A DNA stretch of 64,000 nt from Sordaria brevicollis (taxonomy: Eukaryota > Ascomycota > Sordariomycetes > Sordariales > Sordariaceae), in NCBI GenBank assembly GCA_033439795.1, contig JAUTDP010000009.1, positions 2,294,001 through 2,358,000 on the forward strand, in the 5' to 3' direction. The notes under the pieces are model-generated. The model searched no databases. It saw only the letters and a list, made by a program, of their open reading frames with translations, and was not told the origin of the DNA. A program made the position numbers and the translations under genes. Below, in pieces: positions 46,175-56,831 of this stretch. Positions within the stretch are counted from its first letter, which is position 1, and each line of letters begins with the position of its first letter.

Positions 46175-46718
46175 CTAGTTATAATTCCTAGCCTCAGCAG
46201 CCTGATCAGCCGCCCTCCTCGCTCTCTCACGTTCGCTCTCCTCCTTCAGAAGCGCGTCGCGCGTCATGCCCTTTTGCGCTCGCAGCTTTTTGGAGATGTC
46301 ACCTCCTGATCCTTGGTCTTTTTGGAATCGTGCCTGTTTTGTGTTAGCTTGTCATTATGTTTGCTGGAGTTGGGAGTGGGTGGGCAAAAGAACGAACCAT
46401 AGCAGCCTGAGCGGCTTTGCTCTTTGCATCTTCCTCACTTGGTGTTTCTGTTGGTCCTCCTCCTCCGAGAGTCCTACCAGCATTGCCGGTGTCTATCCTC
46501 GCCGTCGTTGTCTTCGCCGGTGGTACCGGTGCCGAGGCTGAGGTAGCTGGTTTGTTCACAGTTCCATAACTAATTACTCCGCCTGACGTCGAAGTTGCTG
46601 CTGGTGCTGCTGCGGGACGGGGTGCTGCTGCTGCGCTGCTGCCGCCGAGGGTACGGCCTTGGCCTTGGAAGTTGGAACCTTTGGTAGTGGAGGAACCTTT
46701 GCTGAAGCAGTTTCCCAT
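46175..46718 (-). CDS. small putative N-myristoylated protein
   Basis: Two exons, 46718-46398 and 46333-46175, give 159 residues. The protein starts MGNCFSKGSS. Gly2 followed by small/polar residues with Ser6 fits the N-myristoyltransferase consensus, and Cys4 is placed for palmitoylation, so peripheral membrane attachment is likely. The middle is Ala/Pro/Ser/Thr-rich and carries the motif GRTLGG twice (in GQGRTLGGSS and NAGRTLGGGG, about residues 21 and 80). The C-terminal 60 residues, spanning the splice, form a charged amphipathic helix (ISKKLRAQKGMTRDALLKEE and ESERERARRAADQAAEARNY). I do not know its function. The size and layout suggest a small adaptor on a membrane surface, but that is inference. 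Confidence 0.78.
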
Positions 46719-47965
46719 CTTTTTTTCTTGCTGTGCTTGATTCTGTGGTGATTCTTGTTGATGACCGGTTCAATGATAAATTGGATTTGGGTGGTTGATG
46801 TGATGGGGTGGCTTTGTCCTCGGTATATACGTAGGCGGAAACGAAAAGGATCGATGGTTGTCTGGAATGTAGAACTCCCGGTGGGCTGGTCGCGCAAAAT
46901 CTCTAAATAAATTCGGGTTCTTTTAGACTTTGAGGTGTACGCGTTCGATGGGTAACGCAATGATGATATCGAGTATGGCGATGGATCACGGGGGTGAGTG
47001 AGTGAGTGAGTGAGATGCGATTTATCCGAAGGTTAGGAATGTGGTTGAGTTGAGGTTGTTGGCTCTTCACTTCGTTCGGTAAGCGGACGGTCTTGGTGTG
47101 GTCTTGGGTATGGTCTTGGTCCCCTTGTATTCTGGGCAGTCACACGGCCCTGGGCCAAGAATGGGATGGAATCATCCTACTGTAGCTAGGCACGGTCAAA
47201 GACTCTCAAGGGTCAGTGGTTAGCGAAAACACCGTGATAGATGTTGATGATCTTTTTTTCGGCAAGGATGACTTTCGTTCGGCAATGGTATGATGAATTT
47301 GTAATGGGTATGATTTGGTGGTCATGTTCATTTGTGTTTAACTGAGAGTGCCTTATAGAAGGTCTCTCTATGTCTTCGCGCTAGAACGAGGATAGGTAGG
47401 TAGAAAAGCTGGGGTCTGAGGAGAAATCGATGTGCACTTCTCCAAGCTGTTAACATGTGCTCCTCACTACCTACTTATTCATACATCAAAAGCACATATG
47501 CTTGCAGTATCCTTGGTTTCTATGGCCAGAAGCCAGATGCCCTGAGTCTTTGCGTGAACCGTTGCCTGCTGTGACAAATTGATGAAGAAGCTGACGACAA
47601 TAGAAAGATTTGACTTCTCACATGCTGAGCTGAACCAACAGACGGCGGAGGACCCTCAGTTGTTTTACCACGTGGTAAAGAAAGTGGAAAAGAATGTTTT
47701 ATATGCCGGGACGGACCGTGATCATGAACTTGACGAGGCCCGGGGCATGCGGGGCTCCGTGGTCCGGGTGATGCCCGCTGTGTGGTTGAGATGTGTGTCC
47801 TAGGCGTTTAGAAAGAATGTCCTGTTAATATAGCAAACCAACGGCTGGGGCTGCCAAGATTCCATCCTTTCCAAGTTCAAGGCCGTTCTGCGCACAGACC
47901 CGTGTTCCCCCACTGAACATGAAAGGCCCCGCTTTCCAATGGCAAAGGCCAGAGAGGTACTCAAG
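46719..47965. other. intergenic, upstream of lipid-anchored protein gene
   Basis: This contains a GTGA microsatellite (about 46994-47014) and a 74-codon plus-strand frame at 47579-47803 with no recognisable features. It ends at the TA dinucleotide flanking the transposon. Confidence 0.5.
46994..47014. repeat. GTGA microsatellite
   Basis: Five copies of a GTGA/GAGT tetranucleotide lie upstream of the small lipid-anchored protein gene. It is a simple sequence repeat. Confidence 0.75.
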
Positions 47966-47967
47966 TA

Positions 47968-48011
47968 CCAGTCACGACCCCACAATGCATCACCCCCAAC
48001 ACTGCATCACA
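47968..48011 (+). repeat. left terminal inverted repeat of transposon
   Basis: It begins CCAGTCACGACCCC directly after a TA. It is the perfect reverse complement of 49821-49864. It retains many CpA dinucleotides, so it has not been hit by RIP. Confidence 0.92.
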
Positions 48012-48094
48012 ACACAACACCATGACCAGCCATCGTACAACATTGAAAACTAGCCACTTTTGCAGGGATTTTGACCAAAAAAAATATTAATATA

Positions 48095-49711
48095 TTAATT
48101 CTCCTACTCCTCGATTGCTTATAATATCTATGCTAATATTCTATATAATTCTAGCATATTTTCTAGTACTTAGGTAGCCCTCTAACGCCCTAAAGCTTTC
48201 TATAACTCTCTATTAGCTCTAATAATATTATTAATATGTATAAATCTATTATTACCCCTTTCTTTAATTTTGCGCTTACTTCTAGGCTTCTAAGAAGCCA
48301 ATTAGGTCTCTAAATACTACACCCTATACTCTAATACAACTACCTTAGTATTAATATTATCGATCCTTTTGCCTACCTTATCAATTAAGTATTTAACATT
48401 ACGACTAAGAATAATACTAGCGTTTTGAATAGCTTCCTTTATATTACTAAATTTATTAGGCGTTTATAAAATAACGTTCTAATTAAAAAAGTTTAATATA
48501 GGGGGTGTTCTAAGCCTTTTTAATTCCCTAGGGACGGTAGGGCGGGCGTCGTCGTCGATAATAGCGTTAAAGTCGTCGAAGATAATAAATCTATTCACTA
48601 ATTAAATCCCAATCTTTTTAAATTTAAATTTAAGGTTCTTAATATTAATGCCTTATCGTAAAATTTCGTAATAAATCTCTAAGAACCTCTTTTTTATAAT
48701 TAAGGCTAATAATAGGAAAGATGCGTAATCCTTCGTTAAATCTTTAAAATACGACTTTATAACGGCGAATATAAAGCGGTCGAATAATTAGGTTTTATAA
48801 AAGGTATAGGGAAATAAAAATAGGAATTGGATTTTATTATAATATATTTTAATAAAGAAATCGTCGGCAATATAATTCGAATACTCGTTAAAGATTAAAA
48901 GACGTTAAATATCTTAATTAGGCTTCGTTTTTAGGAAATATACTTCCTTTAATTATTTTAAAGCGATTTCCTTATTACTTTAATTATTTAAAGAGTAATT
49001 ATATTTCCAACTTTTTAAATAATTTAATATTTAATTAAGAAATTATTATCCCTAGAAAGTAACGCCTATAAAAATAATAATAGGTAATAATCTCTTACCC
49101 TTAATAATATTATATTCGATAATAAATACTTAAATCGTTATATTAATCGATATTATATATACCTTTTTAATAATAATAGTCCTTAATATTTTACCCGCCC
49201 TAAATTCTAGCTCCTAAAAATTATATTCGTCTATATTAGCAATATTAATTAGTATAATAGCCTTCTCCCGAATTATTTTTTCTAAAAGGTCGAAGAATTT
49301 CGTAAAAGCTTCCTAAGATAATCTTCTAATTCGTAACGATTCGAAAGATTTCGATATTTTAGTCCTAATAGCGGGGTTTCTCTTTAAGAATCTATTTACC
49401 TAACGTACGCCTAGCGGCCTAGTATCGCGACCTTTTTTAAGGATAAATATAACGAAGCTAACGACTTATTTTCGATTAGGAGCGCGCTTAGCGGCTTCTT
49501 TATTTAAAATCCAATCGGATACGAAAGTTTTTTAGGTAGGAGTAAATTTCTAATAATCGAATTTAACGTTGCGCTTAATCTTAATACCTCGAAAGCGGCG
49601 GGATAGGGTAAATTGGCATACCCTATATTATTTAGCGGCGGCGCATTGTAATAATCCGTTTTTAATAGCGATAATAGCATTATCGAGTAGAGCTTCGTTC
49701 AACGATCCCAT
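48095..49711 (-). pseudogene. pogo/Fot1-like DDE transposase, inactivated by RIP
   Basis: A single frame of 539 codons runs from ATG at 49711 to the stop at 48095 with no frame-shifting indel. Distant landmarks all lie in the same register (checked at 49498, 48757, 48526 and 48103). It is broken by many internal stops of the TAA/TAG kind expected from C-to-T change at Gln codons. Recognisable landmarks are the N-terminal Psq-type helix-turn-helix region (MGSLNEALLDNAIIAIKNGL), the CENP-B/Tc5-type region (WILNKEAAKRAPNRK), the core strand IIKGKRLLPIIIFIGVTF, the second acidic block with EYSNYIADDFFIKIYYNKI, then IKSYFKDLTKDYASF, and a C-terminal coiled segment. About 538 residues is the usual size for Fot1-type transposases. 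The protein is not expressible as it stands. Confidence 0.88.
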
Positions 49712-49820
49712 CGTAATAAAAATCACGTCAATCGACGTTAATTTAATAAAGTTATAGTTGATGAAAAAAACATATCATGAATGAGTGTGCTTATTTTGGT
49801 AGGGGGGACGCGTGCGGGGA

Positions 49821-49864
49821 TGTGATGCAGTGTTGGGGGTGATGCATTGTGGGGTCGTGACTGG
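49821..49864 (-). repeat. right terminal inverted repeat of transposon
   Basis: The perfect reverse complement of the left repeat ends in GGGGTCGTGACTGG just before a TA. One further G/C pair outside the TA also matches by chance. Confidence 0.92.
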
Positions 49865-51331
49865 TACAGTTTGCATGGCGGGCTGAGCCGCGAAGGTATT
49901 CTGGAGATTCGAGATGGGATGATTTGATGATGAAATATAGTACCAGTAGAGGTTCCCATTGGATGAAGGGCTCCCGGTATCATGATTTCCAACACTTGAT
50001 TCCAAGCCGTGCTCTGCATGTTCTGGAGAGGTGCACTGTGAGACGACCTTGAGAGTTGCGTGCCGCCCCTGCGATATCTGGTCCCAGCAGCTCGAACAAT
50101 GTTGGTCCTTCCCTTTGGTTGGTGCATCATCCGCGCAAAAGAAATGATTTGGAACAATGAAAAGAACAACCGCTTGCCGATGTTCTGCAGCGCGGTTCCT
50201 GGATGCCTTCTGGGTCATCGATAGCCGCGAGGACCTCGTTGTCGGAAACTGCCGTGGCAAGTGGGAAGCAGCCAGTCAGCGGATGCAGGATTGTGAAGGC
50301 CGCGAAAGGCAAGGGCAGGGTGCGCACTTTTGAGTTTTGATTCCTCGGGGGGAAGGTCGAGAAGGAAAGCCCCACGTTGGTGACAGCATTTTTCTGGGCC
50401 GAACTCCGCTACCAGCGCGAAAAAATTGATGCAGCAAAAAAGCTTCGACCTTCATACCTGGGTGGACAGAGCAATTGAGCATCAACAGATCGCGCCTTCC
50501 AACATTTGTCCACCACTCACCTCATTGCGGTTACCTTGACAGAGCTCAGCTCTTTGTTCAATCTACAGTCCGAGCTCAATTCTCTATCGTGTGGCCCGCC
50601 CTGCGCACCAACCTGAACCCTAGGTCGAGCCCCCAAAAAATAATTCCCAGAGGTCAGCGCAAAGACGCATCCACCCCTCGCCGGTCGCCCCAGCCAAAAG
50701 CAGGGCCCAGAGACCCAAGGCCATCAAGGTTCTCACCCACCACGAGCACTTCCCACTCAGTAGCTTTCAATCCACTGTCACCTTCCATCCAGCCTTTCTC
50801 ACTCGACAGGCCACCACCATCACCAGCACCAGCCAGAGAGTCTCGACCCAAGAATCCAATCCGTCGCCCGGCATTACTTCCGCTCACTTCTTCTCCGGCA
50901 CTCGCCCACAAAAAGCCCCGTTCATCTTCGGTCGGATCGCCGTGTCCGCCGCTCAAATTCGGACCTGATCAAGCTTTTTGCCCATCCGGACCGGAGCCGC
51001 TCTCGATCCCTCTCAACGTCTCTCAAGTCTCCATACCAGAACCCCATATGGTAGCCGCTAGCCGCTAGCCAGTCCCGTCCTCGCTGCTACCAACTACTAC
51101 GGTCGGATTATCTTGCCGTACAGTACTTGATTTTCCAACTGCCTTCAATTTGACGCCTCCGTCACAACGCCTTGTTATTTTTTTCCAACTTTCTGGGCGA
51201 CAAGGTGGAAAGACACCACACATTGGTGCGAATAACCACCAAAGCGACTCTTTTTTTCGACATCTTGACTCTGATATCGATGACGTCTCCCGGGCTCCCC
51301 TGACTTCCTCAATATTCCGAAGCACGCCGCT
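49865..51331. other. intergenic and long leader of zinc-finger gene
   Basis: This follows the transposon and contains the probable long, pyrimidine-rich 5' leader of the zinc-finger gene. A 197-codon Ser/Pro-rich plus-strand frame at 50475-51068 ends before the main start and is best read as leader sequence. Confidence 0.5.
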
Positions 51332-53791
51332 ATGCGCCCTGACCAACACGATTCCCAGAGCGACATGGACGGCCACTTCGGCCACCGGCCCGCGAATCAC
51401 AGCCAGAGTCAAAGCCAAAACCAGAGCCAGACCCAAAATAATCATGGCCATCATGGTTCTCTCGACCTTCGCTTTCAGTACATGATAGACGCTTCTCGTC
51501 AACGACACACACCGCTCTCCTCCAATCCGACGCCCCAGATTTCTTCATCAACGGCCCACGATGGCTCTCGCATACCCACCAGCAACACCGTCGGCTATGA
51601 ATCGCACGATGATCTATGTGTTGATCACTGCGAGGTCCTTGGCCTCTACCAAGGCGGCTCTCAATTTCCGAGCCACCGCGGAGTTACCGCCAATTCGCTC
51701 GGCCACTGGTCACGGAGATATATGAACGGCCAGGATGCTTTGCCTGTCGACCTCTTCGCCCACAACTTACCGTCAAACGACTTCATGCCCATGCAGCAGT
51801 TCAGCGCCTGGTCCCAATGGCAGGGCCATCAGAGTCAGCGATCCATGCAAGAATGCGGAGAGGATTGCCAGTCCAACGCCGAGGACAGTTGTTGCGATAG
51901 CGAGTGTGCCTTGACTGGCAAATGCACTAATGCTGCATGTGAAAACGGCGAGGACGTCTGCGTAGACCAAAGCTGCCCCGAACGTACCATGGCCTTCGCT
52001 CCCGATCTCGTCGACGGCGCGGCCGCGCTCCTATCCATTAATCATGGGTCTGACATGCTCGCCCAGAGCTACAACTTTGGCAGCATGGGTGGCATGAACA
52101 GTATGGGCGGCATGGGCAGTATGACGAGTATGGGCAACATGAACCATATGAATAACATGGGCAATATGCACGGCATGGGTGGCATGGGCAACATGAGTAT
52201 GAACAACATGAATGGTATGAACAATTTCAACCACATGAACTCCATGAATGGCCTGAATCAGAATAGTAAGCCGTCATCACTACCCGTTTCTATCCTGTCT
52301 GTTTTGACTTACACGCCCTGGTATAGTGAACCAAGTCCTGAACGGCATGAACCAAAGCCTTTCTCGCAATGCGCAGCAGGCATCTCTTCTGTCTCCAAGC
52401 TGGCTTCCGGGGTCGCTAGGTAACATCACGAGTCATCTCTTAACAGCTCACGGAGACGGAGAGTCATCGAGCTGTACCCGGCCTTGTCTGCTAGATGATC
52501 CTTCGAACTATCCTAGCTGTCATATCCCGGTGTCATTCAACGCTTCTCAGTTTGGTCAATACGGCTCTATGGCCAGCAGTTTCCAGGCAGCCCAAGCTCT
52601 GCAGCAGTGTGGGTTTGAAGCGACTGATCCTGAGTCGTATATCAGGCACTTCAACACTGACCATAGGCACTTGTTCACAAATACCAACCCCACCAAGAAC
52701 AATAACCATGAAGGCCAGCTCCCTCTACGAAATTCGATGCCTAGCTCTGGAGGTGGACGAAGTAGCGGAACGTTGGCAGCAACCGAAGCCATGTCTTCTT
52801 CTCCAGCTACTCCTCTCGACACATCCGATTCCGGAGCATCCATGAACACACCCTCTCCCCTCACACCGGTATCAGATGCGAAGACTCGGGCTCAGTCGCC
52901 TTCTCATATACGCAGCTCGTCTGCAGATACGTCGGAAACCAGCTACACAGACAAGATGGATGGTGATAATGACGAACACAAGTGCTTATGGCGAGAGGAG
53001 AATGGCAAGCTGTGTGCCCAAACGTTCACAGAAGCGGGGGATCTCTTTGATCATGTTTCGAATGTACACATCAAGCATGCGTCCAAGGGCAATTTTGGGT
53101 TTCTTTGCGCCTGGGACGACTGTCCACGGAGCCATCCTGGCGTGCATGGCTTCCCTCAGAGGAGCAAGATCGAGAGGCATATGCAAACTCACATTGGTCG
53201 TAAGTGGTTACGCCTCATAGTATTCCTGCTCACCTCTAACGTTTACAGATAAACCACATGTCTGCAAGATCTGCCACAAAGGGTTCTCGGCAAAGCAGGC
53301 TTTGACCCAGCACATGTACATTCACTCCGATCAAAAACCACTAGAATGCCACATTTGCAACAAGACATTCAGATATCCCAGTGCGCTTAGTAAGTTCACT
53401 TGTAGAAGCAGGTTGTCTGGGCTCTTCAACTGACACTCTCTCAGCAATGCACATGCGTGTCCACTCAGGCGAAAAGCCACTTCAATGCCCCATCTGCGGC
53501 AAGAAGTTCAGCGAGTCCTCAAACTTGTCCAAGCACAAGCGTACCCACGAGGTCAAGGGTCGGTTCAACTGCAACGTACGCGGTTGCTGCCGCAACTTCC
53601 ACCGCCAGGATCAGCTCCGCCGCCACATGAAGACCCACCAGAAGGATATGGTCGATGGCCGTGTGGTCGACATGTACGCTGGCCAACTTCCGCTGCCCTC
53701 TGATTATGACTTTCCGTCAAAAGAGGGCTCGGCAGATCCTACGGTTTACGGGGACGAGTCTGTCGATGTCATTGATGAGGGGGTCCACTAA
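51332..53791 (+). CDS. C2H2 zinc-finger transcription factor, probable Zap1/ZafA-type zinc regulator
   Basis: Four exons, 51332-52265, 52327-53199, 53249-53389 and 53445-53791, give 764 residues. The N-terminal half is disordered and contains a cysteine-rich block (about residues 174-215, with CGEDC, CCDSEC, CTNAACENG and CVDQSC), then a Met/Asn/Gly low-complexity region (about 250-310, MGNMNHMNNMGNMHGMGG). The C-terminus carries an array of C2H2 fingers. The first two are atypical (CLWREENGKLC...; CAWDDCPRSHPGVHGFPQRS), then come CKICHKGFSAKQALTQHMYIH, CHICNKTFRYPSALTMHMRVH, CPICGKKFSESSNLSKHKRTH and CNVRGCCRNFHRQDQLRRH. An N-terminal Cys-rich sensor region with this finger array resembles Zap1/ZafA, the activators that turn on zinc-uptake genes when zinc is low. 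The assignment is by resemblance only. Introns 2 and 3 split the finger array. Confidence 0.8.
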
Positions 53792-55068
53792 GAAGCGACC
53801 AGGGGAACGGCGTCACAGGCTCTGTGATCTGTGCTCTCGTTAACTTCAACAGGACTTGTCCCTTATATGGTGAGCTTGAAAAAGGATCGGAGTTGCGGCT
53901 ATCAAAAAACTATCGGCTCATTTGAGCAAGGCGCAAAGGCGAACGGACATCAAAGCGGCTTGGGAAAATATTTGGTTCTTTTTTTGCATTTCTTTTTCTT
54001 TTCTACGCATATTTGGCAGTTGCCCTGTTCATGGGCCTTCTCACGGTGGATCATTTAGGAGCCCTTCATGAGCCATTTCTGTTTATTCAGGGAACGAGTT
54101 TGACGAGCACAGCGGGAATGAGTGAGCGGAGGAACAAACGCGGCGTCCATCGTACACGGTACGACATACAAGCTTGTAGGTAGGGAATCCGTTTTGGATG
54201 GATCTATCTGCTTGCTTGCTTGAATCTTACGCAGGGCGTAAGGTGTAGGTAGTGTTGCGGTGCAGGTGACGAAGCAAGGAGTTGGACAAAGGTGGATGAA
54301 TGAACGGGAGGAAGGAGTTGAGAGAGAAGATACCCAAAAATTATCAATCGTTTCTCCCGAGTTTGTTCTTCGAGGATGGTTTTGCTCCTCGGTAATGTTG
54401 TCTTGGATCTTTCGTCTTGCTGAAGAGTTTCTGGCTGTGAACTTACGATTGTTGATCTGATGCTTGTATCTTGAGATATTGTTATGTTCCATGGCCAGGG
54501 TCTTAGTCACTGTTAGAATCTTAGTGGCTTAACGAGGATATTATCTGGGCCATCACCTCAGAAGCTTGCTCATGTTTGATAGCACTCTAGTAGCCATTTG
54601 TCATCAATCCTCGGTGCCTCGACTTCATTTTCAACAATGAGGACGTTTACGACCCCTTGATGCATCAGCCCTAGAGTGACTCGAAGGGCCAGAAAGGTTT
54701 TTTGGCCAAGCGAACTAACAAACCGCTTCAATGGAAGAACGAAAACCAAACAATACGCTCTAGATCAGAGTTTAGCTAACGAGCATCGATTGCACTAGGC
54801 GGCGAAGCCACCCCTCAAAGAAGTGATGCATCACTAGGTCTTTTACGTCCAGACAGCCGTGTGTTTCCTTACGCATACTGTTCGTCAAAGTCGAGGTTGA
54901 TGGATTCCTGAGTCTGGTATTACTGAAAAACTCCTTCTATAAAAACGGCCAACTCTCGCTCGGACAGTAGCAAAGTGTCGTATCCTCTCTACCATCGTCA
55001 CCACCAGTATCAGCAACACTACAAATTAACCAAAACATTTTAACCAACACAATTGAACTAACCCAAAG
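53792..55068. other. intergenic and promoter of first MCG paralogue
   Basis: This holds the zinc-finger gene 3' flank and then the upstream region of the first small Cys-rich gene. Two copies of the cluster's recurrent upstream module are visible, at about 54573-54650 and 54830-54878. No gene is supported. Confidence 0.5.
54869..54945 (+). promoter_or_regulatory. promoter of MCG paralogue 1: TTACGCATAC plus TATA box
   Basis: TTACGCATAC at 54869-54878 lies 200 bp before the start codon, and TATAAAAA at 54938-54945 lies 131 bp before it. The same spacing recurs upstream of the other paralogues. Confidence 0.6.
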
Positions 55069-55296
55069 ATGTGCGGCAACCTCTACATAACCCTCGTCTG
55101 CAAGAAATGCAGACAAGAGATTTCTTCCACCACCGAGAAATTGCTGTGCACAGACGCGAAAACAACTTGGGGCTCATGCGGGAGGAAGAACGGGGAAGAC
55201 CGGTGTGCTGATAAAACATCGGAGGAGGTGTGTGAGGAGTGTAAGAAGAGGGAGGCTATGGAGAAGGCGGCGGAGTTTATGTTGGGGAAGAAGTGA
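55069..55296 (+). CDS. small Cys-rich MCG-family protein, paralogue 1
   Basis: One exon encodes 75 residues starting MCGNLYITLVCKKC. The family pattern is present: C2, CxxC at 11-14, C27, WGSC (Trp34 to Cys37) and CEEC near the end (54-57), plus an extra Cys45. The C-terminus ends EKAAEFMLGKK. There is no signal peptide or membrane segment, so the protein should be intracellular. Two CxxC pairs and a further WGxC suggest zinc binding, perhaps a small treble-clef or ribbon; this is inference. A pyrimidine-rich 5' UTR and TATA box precede it, and a 13-bp purine minisatellite follows 31 bp after the stop. The 3' flank is homologous to that of paralogue 2, showing a recent tandem duplication. I do not recognise the family. 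Confidence 0.82.
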   Translation: MCGNLYITLVCKKCRQEISSTTEKLLCTDAKTTWGSCGRKNGEDRCADKTSEEVCEECKKREAMEKAAEFMLGKK

Positions 55297-55327
55297 AGGG
55301 ACTTGAGGGGGAAGGAGGAGTGAGGGA

Positions 55328-55418
55328 GGAGAGGGAAGGAGGAGAGGGAAGGGGGAGAGGGAAGGAGGAGAGGGAAGGAGGAGACGGAAGGAGGAGAGGG
55401 AAGGAGGAGAGGGAAGGA
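55328..55418 (+). repeat. 13-bp purine minisatellite, seven copies
   Basis: Seven tandem copies of GGAGAGGGAAGGA occur with only two single-base variants (copies 2 and 5). All bases except one are purines on the plus strand. The tract lies just after the paralogue 1 stop codon. Confidence 0.92.
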
Positions 55419-56405
55419 GGAAGGAAATGGTATGGAAAATGGAGAGGTGTTGAGTTAGTAGGTAAGTGAATTTGAAGTAGGAATTTATAGAAAGAAGGAA
55501 GGGGCTGAGGGCATTATTGATGGTACTCTGATAGTGAAGTCATTTGGTATTCTCACATCCAATGGATTAACACTCTTATAAACCCGCAACCTGTCAAGAA
55601 ACTTGGACTTTTTAACATGGAAACTTCGACCTTCTTTCCCAAACGGACCTCCCAAGCAGCCATGAACCAATGGAAAGTTTGTCTGCCGACGTGCCATTTG
55701 CCAGCTTCAGAAAAATGTGAAAAAAATGTCCAAGCGCCAGTTGATAAATCAGCCTGCTGAAGCCATTCACATGTCTTGGCATACATGCATAGGTGAGCAC
55801 GATGCACATATGGTCTGGTTTTTCCTTCGGCCTTTTTTCCGCCGTCTCTCTCTTCAATTGATCAAGCATTTGACCAATAACAATACATCGTCGTCTCTAC
55901 ATAATATTCCTCCGAGTAGTTTAACGTGAAGTATTGGAAGTTAGAACTAATACCTGAAACTTCATCTTTGCATGGAATACACAGCTGATATTCTTTGCAG
56001 ATTGCCGGCCGTTTTGTTTCGAAGTTCCATTTGCCAAAAAGTTGGCGCCGCGACTCTTTCCTCAACTACGAAGCCGAGAGTAAGCAACCCGTTTAAGTGT
56101 AGGATTTTCGGTGCGTTGAATCTTTTTCTTAGATAAGACAAGGTGAATGTACTCCACGTAACGCTCCCTCGGTACATCACCATCAGCAACAATTCGAATT
56201 GAACAGAAACTTAGACGAGTCATGCTTTAGATGCGTTTCAATAAGGGCCAACACTTTGAGTTCATGGTATATGTCTACATTATCGATCAGTTATAGTAAG
56301 CGGCAAAGTCACTTCCATACCCTTACACGCTACCATAATGAGCGATGGGTTCGTTACAGGGGATGATGCATCAAAGTTGTTACATGAAAGACGCTCGTGA
56401 ACACC

Positions 56406-56483
56406 TTACTCAGACGACCCGTTACATTAGATATGAACAGATTCCTTGCCATATCCTCTATTTCCACAAAGAGGTATATATAA
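56406..56483 (+). promoter_or_regulatory. promoter of MCG paralogue 2: degenerate module plus TATA box
   Basis: TTACTCAGAC at 56406-56415 lies 201 bp before the start codon and aligns with TTACGCATAC of the other promoters. TATATATAA at 56475-56483 lies 132 bp before it. Confidence 0.55.
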
Positions 56484-56606
56484 CTGACCGGGTTCTAGGT
56501 AGCCAGAGATGTATTGTATCCTTCTCTACCATCATCCACCACCACCTCTATCAACCAACTTACTACCCATCGAGAGAAAAGAGTCCAATCTCAGATGCTA
56601 GACAAA

Positions 56607-56831
56607 ATGTGCGGCAAAATCTACATCACCTATACCTGCAAGAAGTGCACCAACGAAGTCTCTTCCAGCAGCGAGAACTTGTTGTGCTCAGCGGCAAAGT
56701 CTTGGGGCGACTGCACCAAAACTGATTCTGTAAATACCTATGTTACCAAGAAATCCGAGGATAAACTGTGTAGGGATTGTGAAAGGTCGGAGGATGTGGA
56801 ACGGCCGTCGAAGAGGCAGAGGCTGAGCTGA
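56607..56831 (+). CDS. small Cys-rich MCG-family protein, paralogue 2
   Basis: One exon encodes 74 residues starting MCGKIYITYTCKKC. The pattern is C2, CxxC at 11-14, C27, Trp33-Gly-Asp-Cys36 and CRDC at 55-58. The tail ends in ERPSKRQRLS, a short basic run that could serve as a nuclear localisation signal. Upstream in-frame codons reach back to 56514, but every paralogue begins at the MCG methionine, so 56607 is chosen. This copy is closest to paralogue 1 (shared ITxxCKKC, E(I/V)SS, E(K/N)LLC blocks). There is no signal peptide. Function is unknown; metal binding is inferred from the cysteines. Confidence 0.84.
   Translation: MCGKIYITYTCKKCTNEVSSSSENLLCSAAKSWGDCTKTDSVNTYVTKKSEDKLCRDCERSEDVERPSKRQRLS

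Larger units (their letters stand above)
47968..49864 (-). mobile_element. RIP-degraded pogo/Fot1-type DNA transposon, full length
   Basis: The element is 1897 bp. It is bounded by perfect 44-bp terminal inverted repeats (47968-48011 and 49821-49864) and flanked by TA on each side (47966-47967 and 49865-49866), the target duplication expected of the Tc1/mariner superfamily. The size matches Fot1/Pot2-type elements of ascomycetes. The internal part from about 48070 to 49745 is extremely AT-rich, full of TpA and almost devoid of CpA and TpG while CpG is kept. That pattern is the signature of repeat-induced point mutation. It carries one transposase frame on the minus strand, inactivated by nonsense changes. 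The element cannot now make its own transposase, though its ends might still be recognised by a related enzyme. Confidence 0.9.
55297..56606. other. spacer between MCG paralogues 1 and 2
   Basis: The spacer begins with a purine minisatellite. Segments at 55446-55503, 55758-55780 and about 56060-56160 match segments after paralogue 2. A promoter module at about 56300-56420 precedes paralogue 2. No gene is seen. Confidence 0.5.

Noticed and set aside
47579..47803. 74-codon frame
   Set aside because: It is short, isolated and featureless; chance is the simplest explanation.
50475..51068. 197-codon Ser/Pro-rich frame upstream of the zinc-finger gene
   Set aside because: It has no domain, lies within the likely leader, and its composition follows the local pyrimidine-rich DNA.
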